Positions 26,028 to 34,811 are shown, counted from the stretch's first letter. The stretch is DNA of 64,000 nucleotides from Paenibacillus pabuli (GCF_023101145.1 NZ_CP073714.1:372001-436000), one strand, 5' to 3'. A program made the numbers and translations. Notes: generated from the letters alone by a model not told the origin.

Positions 26028-27140
26028 TTATTGAATAGTTTTGGGTAGGCAAAGGGTGACGATTGTTCCTTCTCCAGGCTCGGAAGATACCGTTAAAGTA
26101 CCTCCAGCTCCACGGGCTCGCTCCTCCATGCTAAATAGACCAACGCCGTTACCAGCTGTTGCGCCATTGAACCCTGCGCCTTGGTCCACGATTTTCACAA
26201 CGGTTGCTTCTTCCGAATCTTCCACCGTCACATGTGCCTCTGACACATCGGCGTACTTCGCCACATTGGTTAACGCCTCCTGAATAATGCGGTACATGGC
26301 AATCTCCCGGTTCATCTCAAGTCGTCTTCGCAGATTGCATTCCAGTTCCACTTCAATCCCGTAGTGGCGTGTATAGTTCTCAATATACGTGCGAATGGCA
26401 GGAACGACACCCAAGTCATCCAGTACGGAGGGTCTCAGCTCCCATGCCATGCCGCGTACATCCTCCATAATACCTGTAACCTGTTTTCGCAGTGCTTCCA
26501 CGCCCGATTGGGGCTGGTCAGCCAGAAGGCGATCCATCTGAATGACGAGGGAGAAGAGACTCTGTCCAATGCCGTCATGCAGTTCACGGGAGATGCGGCG
26601 ACGTTCCTCTTCCTGAATGTTCATGACCTGGGTCATCATTGTCTGTAATTCGGCTTCGACTCGCTTCAGCTTGGTTACCTCACTACGAACGGCCAAGTAC
26701 TGATAGGGTTCACCATCGTTATCAAGAAAAGGCACGATGGTTGTATTCACCCAATAATGGCTGCCATCCCTGGCACGGTTACGGATCTCACCGTTCCACA
26801 CGCGCCCGGAGGAGATGGTTTCCCATAAGTTTTTCATAAAATTTTTACCATGATAACCTGAATTAATGATCCGATGATCCTGACCAATCAACTCTTCCCG
26901 GTCATATTGGGAGATTTCGCAAAATTTATCGTTCACATACTGGATCTTTCCTTTGCGGTCCGTGAGGGCAACGATCGATGACTCATCGAGGGCAAACTTC
27001 AGATCACTGAGTTGATGCAGGGAACCTTTCAGTCTGCTTCGGAATTCAGTATCCGTAATGTGACTGTCGATTTCCTCCAGTAACTGACGTACAGGCTGAT
27101 CTGCAAGCCCGCTAAGTCTGTTTTTGCGTGTACTACTCAA
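26028..27140 (-). CDS. PAS-domain sensor histidine kinase, NreB/NarX-like (HisKA_3)
   Basis: This cytoplasmic kinase of 370 residues has one PAS domain at about 50-165 (TDRKGKIQYVNDKFCEIS, then IINSGYHG, then VNTTIVPFLD), a dimerisation/phosphoacceptor region with RRRISRELHDGIGQSLF (His about 186) and a HATPase_c domain (ALTNVAKYADVSEA, then DQGAGF, then GVGLFSMEERA). It starts with TTG behind AAAGGGG and overlaps the regulator gene by eight bases. The NreA-like GAF gene and fnr nearby suggest oxygen/nitrate sensing as in Staphylococcus NreABC. Its PAS has a single cysteine, not the four that hold the Fe-S cluster of staphylococcal NreB, so the signal must be sensed differently. Confidence 0.88.
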   Translation of the reverse strand: MSSTRKNRLSGLADQPVRQLLEEIDSHITDTEFRSRLKGSLHQLSDLKFALDESSIVALTDRKGKIQYVNDKFCEISQYDREELIGQDHRIINSGYHGKNFMKNLWETISSGRVWNGEIRNRARDGSHYWVNTTIVPFLDNDGEPYQYLAVRSEVTKLKRVEAELQTMMTQVMNIQEEERRRISRELHDGIGQSLFSLVIQMDRLLADQPQSGVEALRKQVTGIMEDVRGMAWELRPSVLDDLGVVPAIRTYIENYTRHYGIEVELECNLRRRLEMNREIAMYRIIQEALTNVAKYADVSEAHVTVEDSEEATVVKIVDQGAGFNGATAGNGVGLFSMEERARGAGGTLTVSSEPGEGTIVTLCLPKTIQ

Positions 27141-27783
27141 AGTTCAACAGCCCCTTTTTCATCGCAAATTTCACCAGTTCAGGTCGGGTACGGAGGCCAA
27201 GCTTCTCCATCAGATTGCTTTTGTGAGATTCGACCGTTTTGACACTGATCACCAGATGTTCAGCAATTTCCTTGTTGGCATAACCTTTGGCAATCCAGGA
27301 CAAGATCTCCTTCTCCCGCTCCGATAATGTGTCATACGGTCCGGCGTTCTCCTGCTTTGCTTTGTCCAGGTATTCACTCATCAGCCGCTTGGTCGCACTT
27401 GGGTACAGATAGGCGCTACCCTCAGCTACGGAGCGAATAGCGGCGAGCAATTCTTCATGCGGCGCGCTCTTGAGAATATATCCGGATGCTCCCGCGTGGA
27501 TGGCACGGAACAGATATTCTTCATCGTCATGCATGGTCAGTATCAGAATCGAGACATCTGGCATTAATTTCTTCAATTCAGCGGTAGCGGTCAGACCGTC
27601 TTTACCTGGCGGCATGCTAAAATCCATTAATACGACATCGGGCTTCAGCTCTTGTGCCTTGGCAATAGCTTCGTCGCCATCAGCCGCGTCTCCAACAATA
27701 TGTATGTCATTCTTTCCGTCAAGCAGGGCGATCAGCCCGGAGCGTACGACAACATGGTCGTCAACCACTAATAATTGAATCAC
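27133..27783 (-). CDS. NarL/NreC-family response regulator
   Basis: This 216-residue regulator has a receiver domain with acidic pair DD near residue 8 (LLVVDDHVVVRSG), phosphoacceptor Asp in DVVLMDFSMPPGKDG, the conserved Thr/Lys (LTMHDDEEY, LKSA) and a LuxR-type helix-turn-helix (LSEREKEILSWIAKGYANKE, then VKTVESHKSNLMEKL). It starts with GTG eight bases after AGGAGG and is translated just before its kinase. NreC relatives switch on nitrate and nitrite respiration genes at low oxygen. TTCAGG-K-AA...CCC repeats upstream of fnr may be its targets. Confidence 0.92.
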   Translation of the reverse strand: MIQLLVVDDHVVVRSGLIALLDGKNDIHIVGDAADGDEAIAKAQELKPDVVLMDFSMPPGKDGLTATAELKKLMPDVSILILTMHDDEEYLFRAIHAGASGYILKSAPHEELLAAIRSVAEGSAYLYPSATKRLMSEYLDKAKQENAGPYDTLSEREKEILSWIAKGYANKEIAEHLVISVKTVESHKSNLMEKLGLRTRPELVKFAMKKGLLNFE

Positions 27784-27829
27784 ATCATTTTCCTCCTGTC
27801 CGGTTCCACAGTTCTGTCTTTATCATACC

Positions 27830-27871
27830 AAAAAAGAAAGCCATTCAGAGGTTAATCTCTGAATGGCTTTC
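27830..27871 (-). terminator. Terminator after the NreA-like gene
   Basis: A perfect 15-bp inverted repeat (GAAAGCCATTCAGAG with its partner) has a six-base loop and, on the minus strand, a T-run. It separates the GAF-protein gene from the regulator/kinase genes, so the latter probably have their own promoter or receive read-through. Confidence 0.88.
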
Positions 27872-27931
27872 GGAGTGACGTCTTAAAATGAGAATTTGCA
27901 AAATGACCCTGTGCAGTCGAAACGGATTTCT

Positions 27932-28363
27932 TTATCCATACAGTTTGGGCTGCAGCTGTATAGCGACCTGTTCGGTCTGACGGACCATCTTCGGTGAGAA
28001 CGTGCAGGGTAATCTGCTGCCAAGGAGCAGCACGGCGCCAGGAACACTTCCTTGCTGGAACACAGGCACTGCTATGGCACACACCAACCGCTCCGCAAGC
28101 ATTAACGGGCAACGGCCGGGTGTATGTTCCCCGGTGGATTGTGTATCAGATAGCGCAGTGCGTCCAGTCCGAAGCGCTGTGCCAACCAGGTCTTGTCCGG
28201 GACGCATCTCCATGCGTTTCACCCGTTCGTTGCTGGCGCCGGATGTATACTTCCAGCGCAGCATCGTCCCGGACAGACAGGCCAGTCCGCAAAAATCGCT
28301 GGAGGTATTCAGGCGCAGGCCGTCGATCATCTCCTGAATGCCAGATGGCAGTTCATCATGCAT
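27932..28363 (-). CDS. GAF-domain protein, NreA-like nitrate-receptor candidate
   Basis: This 143-residue protein is essentially one GAF domain. The segment LRWKYTSGASNERVKRMEMR, followed by PGQDLVG, resembles staphylococcal NreA, which binds nitrate and restrains the kinase NreB. NreA is about 150 residues, so the length fits. It is the first gene of the minus-strand group and is separated from the regulator/kinase pair by a terminator. The role in nitrate sensing is inferred from similarity and context. A general GAF protein of the free-methionine-sulfoxide-reductase type is less likely, since the conserved cysteines of that family are not evident. Confidence 0.75.
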   Translation of the reverse strand: MHDELPSGIQEMIDGLRLNTSSDFCGLACLSGTMLRWKYTSGASNERVKRMEMRPGQDLVGTALRTGRTALSDTQSTGEHTPGRCPLMLAERLVCAIAVPVFQQGSVPGAVLLLGSRLPCTFSPKMVRQTEQVAIQLQPKLYG

Positions 28364-28505
28364 GAGAGGACACTTCCTTTTTTGGAATCATACCGTTCGT
28401 TACGGTGTAATCATTATTCATATCGTTATCCTGTGGTCAGGGACATCTTAAAATAAGGGTATTTCGCTGCTGCTTCTATTGTAGCCCCTTTCTTCCGTAT
28501 TGTAA

Positions 28506-28680
28506 TTCAGGGAAAACCCCTATTTCCGTTCTGCAAATTGCTGATCCTGTATATGGACAGTCATCCAGGCCAGTAACGACAAGGTTTTTTTAACTTGCAT
28601 AGTCGTAAAGGTGCCTTATAAGTGTGACTTATCTCACAGCAAATTCAGGGAATTTCCCGGAGAGGTTCAGGTAATCCCCC
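28506..28680. promoter_or_regulatory. Three TTCAGG(G/T)AA...CCC elements in the nreA-fnr divergent region
   Basis: The intergenic region 28364-28746 holds no gene. It has three similar direct elements starting at 28506, 28644 and 28666, each TTCAGG followed by (G/T)AA and then three to five C. The last two are 22 bases apart, about two helical turns, on the same DNA face. From memory, NreC-type sites in staphylococci are GGG-N4-CCC-like palindromes, so these are candidate response-regulator sites. Confidence 0.5.
28623..28638. promoter_or_regulatory. Fnr/CRP-type operator
   Basis: TGTGA-CTTATC-TCACA is a perfect TGTGA-N6-TCACA site 108 bases before the fnr start, inside the leader between the TTCAGG elements. 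It fits autoregulation by the divergent fnr product or control of nreA. Confidence 0.85.
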
Positions 28681-28746
28681 GATAACCCTTGCGCTATATT
28701 CGCGGTATGATGGATACATAAGGAAACACCAAGGGGGACGATGGTA

Positions 28747-29523
28747 ATGGGTACGGTATTCACAGAAAGAGCAACCCAGGCGGCACAACAAGAACAGACG
28801 GAGGCGAGCAAGATGACACGTGAGACAGGTGGAATCCTTTCGTTCGTGACAGCTGAACAATGGGGCTTGATCGAGGCGAAGATGCAGCCAAAACGGGTAA
28901 AGTCGGGGTACAGTCTCTTTCTGGAAGGCGATGAAGCCGGATATCTGTACTACATTCGTTCCGGAAGAGTGAAGCTGACCAAGTCGACTGAGGATGGGAA
29001 AGAAATTATTTTATCGATTCAGCAAAGCGGGGATCTGATTGGGGAGTTTGGCGGGATCGGCGGATTGACTCATAGCTACAGTGCAGAGATGACTGGCAAA
29101 GGGGAGCTGGGAATTGTATCGCTCAGTGACTTGGAAAGCGTGCTTAGCAAACATGGTGATCTTGCCTTGAAATTCCTGCAATGGATGGCGCTCGCCCAGC
29201 GTATCACCCAATCGCGTTTCCGTGACCTGTTGCTCTATGGTAAGGCAGGTGCGCTCGCATCGACATTGATTCGCGCCAGCAATTCGTATGGCAGAATTAC
29301 GCCGGATGGCATCGTGCTGGACATGAAGCTGAATCATACCGAGTTATCGGAGATGATTGGTGCCACGCGGGAGAGTGTAACACGTATGCTGGGAGCCTGG
29401 AAAGAACAGGGGACGCTGGACACCGTAGATGGAAAGCTGATGATTCGGGATCTGTCAGCCTTGCGCTGCATGTGCGGATGTCCCACATTTCCAAGCTGCC
29501 CGGTAGAGCTGTGCCGATTATAG
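28747..29523 (+). CDS. fnr: Fnr-type oxygen-sensing transcriptional regulator with C-terminal cysteine cluster
   Basis: This 258-residue Crp/Fnr regulator has a cyclic-nucleotide-like beta-roll (LFLEGDEAGYLYYIRSGRVK, then GDLIGEFGGIGG), a dimer helix and a helix-turn-helix (LSEMIGATRESVTRMLGAW). The extreme C-terminus carries five closely spaced cysteines (C-M-C-G-C-x5-C-x4-C), matching the C-terminal Fe-S cluster site of Bacillus Fnr rather than the N-terminal one of E. coli. It should activate anaerobic genes when the cluster is intact. The start at 28747 is preferred over 28741 because AAGGGGG is then nine bases away instead of three. It has its own terminator. Confidence 0.9.
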   Translation: MGTVFTERATQAAQQEQTEASKMTRETGGILSFVTAEQWGLIEAKMQPKRVKSGYSLFLEGDEAGYLYYIRSGRVKLTKSTEDGKEIILSIQQSGDLIGEFGGIGGLTHSYSAEMTGKGELGIVSLSDLESVLSKHGDLALKFLQWMALAQRITQSRFRDLLLYGKAGALASTLIRASNSYGRITPDGIVLDMKLNHTELSEMIGATRESVTRMLGAWKEQGTLDTVDGKLMIRDLSALRCMCGCPTFPSCPVELCRL

Positions 29524-29592
29524 CGGGGTAAGCAAGTTTAGCAGGGATACACCTTCGATGGCGATTGGGGTCGTTACGGAGAAATCAAAAAA

Positions 29593-29627
29593 AGCTGATG
29601 TCCGATTTACTCGGGGTCGGCTTTTTT
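29593..29627. terminator. Terminator of fnr
   Basis: An imperfect stem AGCTGATGTCCGA / TCGGGGTCGGCT is flanked by an A-run and a run of six T, so it may work in both directions. Confidence 0.78.
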
Positions 29628-29758
29628 GGCGTGATATGAGCGGCTTGAAGCGGTGGTTTTAGGTGGTTTTCTTATGATTAATGACTCTTATCCAAGGTAA
29701 CTAATATAGGATATAAAGGAGGACGCGTTAACGCCCCCCTGCATCATACCTAGGGTAT

Positions 29759-30301
29759 TCACTCGACAACATCCGCGCCCGCATATTCCTTTGCAAGAAT
29801 CGAATATAGACACGAATCATGATATTTCCCTTTGTAAAACCAATGTTCTCGCATCAGACCTTCACGCTGCATGCCAATCTTCAGCATAACCTTCTCTGAG
29901 GCCATGTTGTTCGGGCGGCATTTCGCATAAATACGGTGTACGCCAAGTGTATTGAAGCCAAAGCCAAGCATCGCTCGGGCTGCTTCAGCAGCATATCCTT
30001 TTCCCTGGTAAACGGGATTGAGCACATAACCGATCTCTGCGTTTGTATTCTCCATGTGGAGGCCAACACCGCCGATCAGGATGCCTTCATTTTTCAAGCA
30101 TATCGCCAGTTCGAAGCCCTCACGTGGTTGTGTTTGCTGTAAATTCAGCACAAATTCCACATAAGCCTGCGTATCTTCTTCCGTATTCGGTCCCCATGCC
30201 GTGTGTTGAGTAACTTCTGTCATGGATGTGTAGCTATGTATACTTTTCCAGTCGGTCTCCACAATATCCCGGATGATGAGTCGTTCGGTCTCCAATTGCA
30301 T
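29759..30301 (-). CDS. GNAT-family N-acetyltransferase, RimJ/RimL type
   Basis: This 180-residue acetyltransferase has N-terminal LETERLIIRDIVETDW, the acetyl-CoA loop NPVYQGKGYAAEA (Q/R-x-x-G-x-G/A) at about residue 102, then GFNTLGVHRIYAKCRPNN and MLKIGMQREGLMREHWFYKG, all typical of the RimJ/YdaF-like group. The ATG at 30301 follows AGGAGGGG; the open frame further upstream has no such site. It is monocistronic. The substrate, whether a protein N-terminus or a small amine, cannot be read from sequence. Confidence 0.9.
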   Translation of the reverse strand: MQLETERLIIRDIVETDWKSIHSYTSMTEVTQHTAWGPNTEEDTQAYVEFVLNLQQTQPREGFELAICLKNEGILIGGVGLHMENTNAEIGYVLNPVYQGKGYAAEAARAMLGFGFNTLGVHRIYAKCRPNNMASEKVMLKIGMQREGLMREHWFYKGKYHDSCLYSILAKEYAGADVVE

Positions 30302-30388
30302 AACTATTCCCCTCCTAGTAAAACAAAAATAGCCCAATAACCGATTCATGTAAAGAATGGGTTACGAGCTATGTAAGTATAAGGCATG

Positions 30389-30544
30389 TTATTGTGGTTG
30401 TTTATATTCAACTGCGGGATAAGTATAAGCCAGCTTGCGGATAATTTCCTTTTGCCATTTGGTGTCACCCAGGTTGGTTGCCAGGTTCAGAAGATCCAAA
30501 TAATCGTCAAGCTGCAGATCAGCCTTTTGCAGAGTTGTATTCAT
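30389..30544 (-). CDS. Small 51-residue protein behind a Fur box
   Basis: This short gene encodes 51 residues: MNTTLQKADLQLDDYLDLL, then a helix-prone stretch (NLATNLGDTKWQKEIIRKLA), and an end rich in Y, P and Q. It has no membrane segment or cysteine. The start has AAGGGG 12 bases upstream, slightly far. A near-perfect Fur box ends 73 bases before the start codon, so it is probably made under iron limitation. It is acidic to neutral and so unlike the basic FbpA/FbpB proteins of B. subtilis. I do not recognise a family; a small adaptor of the iron-sparing response is one possibility. Confidence 0.65.
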   Translation of the reverse strand: MNTTLQKADLQLDDYLDLLNLATNLGDTKWQKEIIRKLAYTYPAVEYKQPQ

Positions 30545-30616
30545 TCGATGTTTGTTCCCCTTTATCTATAAAATCGTTAAGTCAAATACAGTAGACAGAA
30601 GACTAGAGACAAGCTC

Positions 30617-30635
30617 AATAATGATAATCATTATC
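30617..30635. promoter_or_regulatory. Fur box
   Basis: AATAATGATAATCATTATC matches the 19-base Fur consensus GATAATGATAATCATTATC at 18 positions, with the inner TGATAATCATTATCA palindrome perfect. On the minus strand a weak TTGAGC lies next to it, consistent with blocking the promoter of the 51-residue protein. Confidence 0.88.
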
Positions 30636-30697
30636 ACAGTTATATGTTCATTATGCAATGAACGATGGCAAAATGCAATGCCAAGGCTCGAATAAAT

Positions 30698-30988
30698 TTA
30701 ACTTTTTTTCGAAAATAGGCTCATCCACAGCAAATAGGGAATGTACACACCCAGGTATGCGGACGGATAAAGGAACCATCCATTCAACAGGAAATGGTGG
30801 ATTTCTGTGGTGAATGTCGTCATATGGGCATTCGTCGCATATACATCGCCTGCAATGACAGTAGCCGCACTATAGAAGCAGAGCAGGGCAAGTACATGGA
30901 AAATACGGGTCACCATCTGGGAGCGAAACGCAACAAAAACCATAATAAGTGGAACAATCAGCAGGAGCAAAAGAAATAAAAGCTTCAT
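30698..30988 (-). CDS. Small integral membrane protein, hypothetical
   Basis: This 96-residue protein has three hydrophobic segments (about residues 2-21, 28-47 and 70-90) and a lysine-ended C-terminus. The ATG at 30988 follows AAGGAG by eight bases and is preferred over the adjacent GTG. There is no recognised domain. It lies upstream of the Fur-boxed small gene on the same strand, but the Fur box is after its end, so the two are probably separate units. Confidence 0.65.
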   Translation of the reverse strand: MKLLFLLLLLIVPLIMVFVAFRSQMVTRIFHVLALLCFYSAATVIAGDVYATNAHMTTFTTEIHHFLLNGWFLYPSAYLGVYIPYLLWMSLFSKKS

Positions 30989-31157
30989 CACACGGGTCTC
31001 CTTCAGGATACTTTTGTTAACCAGTATGGGCAGACGATGTAAATTCCAAAAGTTTTTTCAAACATTTTACAAAAAGAAAGAGGAATTCATCATATGAAGG
31101 ATTAAATTAAAGGAGGATAACCCATTATCAGGTAATTACGAGGAGGAGAAGGCAAGT

Positions 31158-32720
31158 ATGAAGAAGGCGATATGGCAGCATTGGATCGGGGCGTTCCTGG
31201 TCTTCATCATGATGGCATCGGCATTGCTTCAACCTGGTTCACAAAGTCCGGTGCAGGCCGCTGCAGCACCACTTACGGTATCGCAGGCCATCGCTGCCCA
31301 GAGTGGCGGAGGAACGGCAACCGTAGAAGGATATATTGTTGGACATGCTACCGGATCGCTGACAGCCAAGTTTACATCTCCTTATGCCAATGATTTTAAC
31401 TTCCTGATTGCAGATTCAGCGACAGAGAAGACCAACGCGAAACTGCTCGACGTGCAGATTCCAGCGTCATACCGCTCGCAATATGGACTAGCTTCCAACC
31501 CGAATCTTGTGGGTCAGAAAGTTATTGTGACTGGAACACTTGGTGCCTACAACAGCTATGCAGGGGTCAAGAACCCTACCTCCATCGCGCTTTCCTCAGG
31601 CAACACGAATCCTGATCCAGATCCAGGCACAACGCTGCCGGATGGTACAGGGAAGAAAGTGTTGTTCGACAACACGCACGCTCAGACAGCCGGGGCCGCG
31701 GACTGGGTTATTGATGGTGCATTTTCGGACTTTGCGAATGGTTTGCGAAACGCAGGCTTTACCGTGGATCAGCTTGAACGCAGCATCCCGTATACCTTCG
31801 GTGAGCAAGCCATCACCTTTAATAAATTGAAAGATTATGATGTCTTCGTTATCGGCGAAGCGAACGTGCCTTTCAAAGCGACTTAGCAGGCTGCGCTGCT
31901 GCAATATGTACAGAATGGTGGCAGTGTCTTCTTCATTGCTGACCACTATAACGCAGACCGGAACAAAAACCGCTGGGATTCCTCTGAGGTATTCAATGGC
32001 TATCGGCGGGGTGCATTCCTGAATCCAGCCAAAGGCATGTCGTCGGCAGAAGCCGAATCTCCAGCCATGCAAAGCGTGACCAGTTCCGACTGGTTGGCAT
32101 CCAACTTCGGTATTCGTTTCCGCTACAATGCTCTGGGAGATGTTAATGCAACGGATATCGTTGCACCTTCGCAGTCGTTCGGTATTACAACGGGCGTTAG
32201 CGCGGTAGCGATGCATGCAGGCTCGACCCTTGCCATTATTGATCCAAACAAAGCCAAGGGTCTGGTGTATGTGCCGAGCGGTGTATCCAAATGGGGCAAC
32301 GCTGTTGATCAGGGCGTATATAATGGCGGCGGACGGGCTGAAGGAGCCTACGCAGCGATCGCCAAGATCGGGGCAGGTAAAGCAGCATTTATCGGTGACT
32401 CCTCACCTGTTGAGGATGCTACTCCAAAATATCTACGTGAAGAAACAGGAGCTGCCAAAACAACATACGATGGCTTCAAAGAAGTGAATGACGGTATATT
32501 CCTTGTGAATACAGTGAAATGGCTTGCAGTAAAAGAAAGCTACACAAGTCTGTCTCAGGTGTCCGGGCTGACGTTGGATACACCAACAAGTCTGCTTGCG
32601 ATTGAAGCGCCGGCTTCATCCACCGAGCCGCAAACCGAGCCATGGGCTGCACCGACTGCAGGCTATAAATGGTATGATCCTACAACGTTCAAGGCGGGCT
32701 CATACGGCAAAGCGCAATAA
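31158..32720 (+). pseudogene. Secreted DUF6359-like/glutamine-amidotransferase-like protein gene interrupted by an in-frame amber codon
   Basis: One reading frame runs from the ATG at 31158 (behind GAGGAGGAGAAGG) to the TAA at 32720, broken only by TAG at 31884-31886. Before the stop there are 242 residues: a signal peptide cut near VQAAAA, an OB-like DUF6359/YhcR-type domain (VSQAIAAQSGGGTATVEGYI, then GQKVIVTGTLG) and the start of an alpha/beta domain (KKVLFDNTHAQTAG). The rest of that domain (ALLQYVQNGGSVFFIADHYN, then GVHP-less KGLVYVPSGV) continues after the stop. The intact protein would have 520 residues. Codon use and protein character do not change across the stop, so it is a recent nonsense mutation, a sequencing error or a read-through site. 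Confidence 0.8.
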
Positions 32721-32765
32721 GATAAGTTTGACGATAAACATTAAGCTAAATATACGGATCATCGG

Positions 32766-32795
32766 CCTGTCCGCAACGATTGCGGACAGGTTTTA
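32766..32795 (+). terminator. Terminator after the interrupted secreted-protein gene
   Basis: A perfect 11-bp stem (CCTGTCCGCAA / TTGCGGACAGG) with a three-base loop is followed by TTTTATTTT. Confidence 0.92.
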
Positions 32796-32878
32796 TTTTG
32801 CATAAATGGCCGGTGTGGAGGGAAACGTATTGTGTAATTATGAATGATGAGCGAGATGCCAAGGTGAGGAGGAAGACC

Positions 32879-33508
32879 ATGATAAATCGGCAAGCAGACT
32901 GCGATAGCTCGACCATGAGGCAGAAACTCAAAGGAGACCTTCATCGTGTGGCAGATCGAATGAACCAGACGTTATCCGCCTTTGACAATGACAGTGTGTG
33001 CCTGCTGGGCCAGTTTGCGGATATTCGGGCCGAGATCAAGCAGATTGAGGTGCTGGCGTCGTCCTTTTATCTGGATTGTTATCTGTCTCCCTTCACGGAG
33101 AAATTTGCCGAACTGACTGCCAGTGTACAGCATTTGTCGGATCGCAGATATGGTGCGCTTATTGTAATTGAACGGGAAGTGCCGCTTGAACCAATTATCC
33201 ACTCAGGGGTTGCAGTTGATGCCAGAGTCACTCATGCGTTGCTGGAATCGCTGTTTATACCGGGTGCACCTCTGCATGATGGGGCGGTGCTGATTCGAGG
33301 AAATCAGATTGTATCCGCGGGCAATGTACTGCCTTTGTCACAGGCCATTGCGAGTGAACGGAAGATTGGCACACGGCACAGGGCTGCACTGGGATTAAGT
33401 GAATTGACGGATGCGGTTGTGCTTGTTGTCTCGGAAGAGACCGGTCAAGCTTCATTCGCTGTCGGTGGGGATCTGCATCCCATTAACGTGGTTGAAACTT
33501 TGCCGTAA
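32879..33508 (+). CDS. cdaS: Diadenylate cyclase, CdaS-type (sporulation c-di-AMP synthase)
   Basis: This protein has 209 residues. The N-terminal 65 or so form two helices (MRQKLKGDLHRVADRMNQTL), like the autoinhibitory helices of B. subtilis CdaS (about 207 residues). The DisA_N catalytic domain follows, with the DGA motif in APLHDGAVLIRGNQIVSAG and the RHR motif in GTRHRAALGLSE. Both active-site motifs are intact, so it should make c-di-AMP from two ATP. It has no membrane segment, ruling out CdaA, and no DNA-binding domain, ruling out DisA. The ATG at 32879 is chosen because AGGAGG is six bases upstream. Confidence 0.92.
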   Translation: MINRQADCDSSTMRQKLKGDLHRVADRMNQTLSAFDNDSVCLLGQFADIRAEIKQIEVLASSFYLDCYLSPFTEKFAELTASVQHLSDRRYGALIVIEREVPLEPIIHSGVAVDARVTHALLESLFIPGAPLHDGAVLIRGNQIVSAGNVLPLSQAIASERKIGTRHRAALGLSELTDAVVLVVSEETGQASFAVGGDLHPINVVETLP

Positions 33509-33554
33509 TTATGTTGTTATAAGTTTTTTTAAAATTCTAAGCTGGAGTATACAA

Positions 33555-33588
33555 ACCTTTTTCTCTGTGAAGAGAGAAAGGTCTTTCT
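33555..33588 (+). terminator. Probable terminator of cdaS
   Basis: ACCTTTTTCTCT pairs imperfectly with AGAGAGAAAGGT around GTGA; only a short CTTTCTGTT tail follows. Confidence 0.5.
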
Positions 33589-33704
33589 GTTACATCGTGA
33601 TGGGATTTTGCACAAACCTGATTTTCATGGGTACAATAGAGAATGGAAGACGAACTGGAGAAGGCGAATCGATCGCAAAAATGGTTGGAGGAGACGGTTA
33701 AGAC

Positions 33705-34811
33705 ATGAGTTGGTTTGAAGCAATGGAGCATCACGATTATGAGGAACTGGTACTATGCCAGGATAGAGCCTCTGGGTTAAAAGCCGTTATTGCTATTCAC
33801 GATACAACACTCGGTCCTGCGCTGGGAGGCACACGGATGTGGACCTATGCTTCGGAGGAAGCGGCCATTGAAGATGCCTTACGCCTTGCGCGAGGAATGA
33901 CATATAAACATGCTGTATCCGGACTGAATCTGGGCGGAGGCAAAGCCGTAATCATCGGGGATCCGCGCCGTGACAAAAATGAAGCGATGTTCCGGGCCTT
34001 TGGCCGTTACATTCAGGGATTGAACGGACGTTATGTCACCGCAGAGGACGTGGGAACCACAGAAGAGGATATGAATCTGATCTATCAGGAAACCGACTAT
34101 GTCACAGGTATTTCGCCAAGCTACGGTTCCTCCGGTAATCCTTCCCCGGCAACAGCCTATGGCGTATATCGGGGCATGAAGGCCGCGGCAAAGCAAGCAT
34201 TCGGCACGGATCTGCTGGAAGGCAAAACCGTGGCTGTACAGGGCGTGGGCAATGTGGCGATGCGTCTTTGCAAATATTTGTACGAAGAAGGTGCGCATCT
34301 GATTGTTACGGATATCCATAAGGATTCCGTGAAACAGGCTGTGGATCAATTCGGTGCAAAAGCGGTAGACCCTGCCGACATTACCGGAGTGGATTGTGAT
34401 ATTTATGCTCCATGTGCATTGGGGGGTACAATTAATGACGATACGTTGAAACAGCTCAAGGCCAAGGTTGTGGCAGGTTGTGCCAACAACCAGCTGTTGG
34501 AGCCGCGTCATGGTGACAAGCTGCATGAGATGGGAATCGTATACGCACCAGACTATGTGATCAATGCAGGTGGCGTAATTAATATTGCGGATGAGCTGAA
34601 CGGCTATAATGCGGATCGAGCCTGGAGCAAGGTTGGGGAGATCTACAATAATCTGGAGAAAATCTTTGACACGTCGCGGACGGAAGGCATCGCAACATAT
34701 ATTGCGGCGGATCGTCTGGCTGAACGCCGGATCGAGCTGATGAAGAATACACGCAGCACGTTCCTGCAAAACGGTCATCACGCGCTGAGTTCCCGCAGAT
34801 TGCGCGGGTAA
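33705..34811 (+). CDS. bcd: Leucine (branched-chain amino acid) dehydrogenase
   Basis: This 368-residue Glu/Leu/Phe/Val dehydrogenase is the usual length for Bacillus Bcd/LeuDH. The catalytic region includes [14 protein letters not shown] (active lysine) and [16 protein letters not shown]; the Rossmann segment has [17 protein letters not shown]. It reversibly deaminates leucine, isoleucine and valine to the 2-oxo acids with NAD, which supplies branched-chain fatty-acid synthesis. The ATG follows GGAGGAGACGG. It is monocistronic and not linked here to the branched-chain keto-acid dehydrogenase genes that often follow it. Confidence 0.93.
   Translation: MSWFEAMEHHDYEELVLCQDRASGLKAVIAIHDTTLGPALGGTRMWTYASEEAAIEDALRLARGMTYKHAVSGLNLGGGKAVIIGDPRRDKNEAMFRAFGRYIQGLNGRYVTAEDVGTTEEDMNLIYQETDYVTGISPSYGSSGNPSPATAYGVYRGMKAAAKQAFGTDLLEGKTVAVQGVGNVAMRLCKYLYEEGAHLIVTDIHKDSVKQAVDQFGAKAVDPADITGVDCDIYAPCALGGTINDDTLKQLKAKVVAGCANNQLLEPRHGDKLHEMGIVYAPDYVINAGGVINIADELNGYNADRAWSKVGEIYNNLEKIFDTSRTEGIATYIAADRLAERRIELMKNTRSTFLQNGHHALSSRRLRG

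Noticed and set aside
27932..28363. GAF-domain gene read instead as a plus-strand gene (open frames of about 110-120 codons opposite it)
   Set aside because: The minus-strand product has a clear GAF/NreA-like sequence and a terminator in the right place; the plus-strand products are not protein-like.
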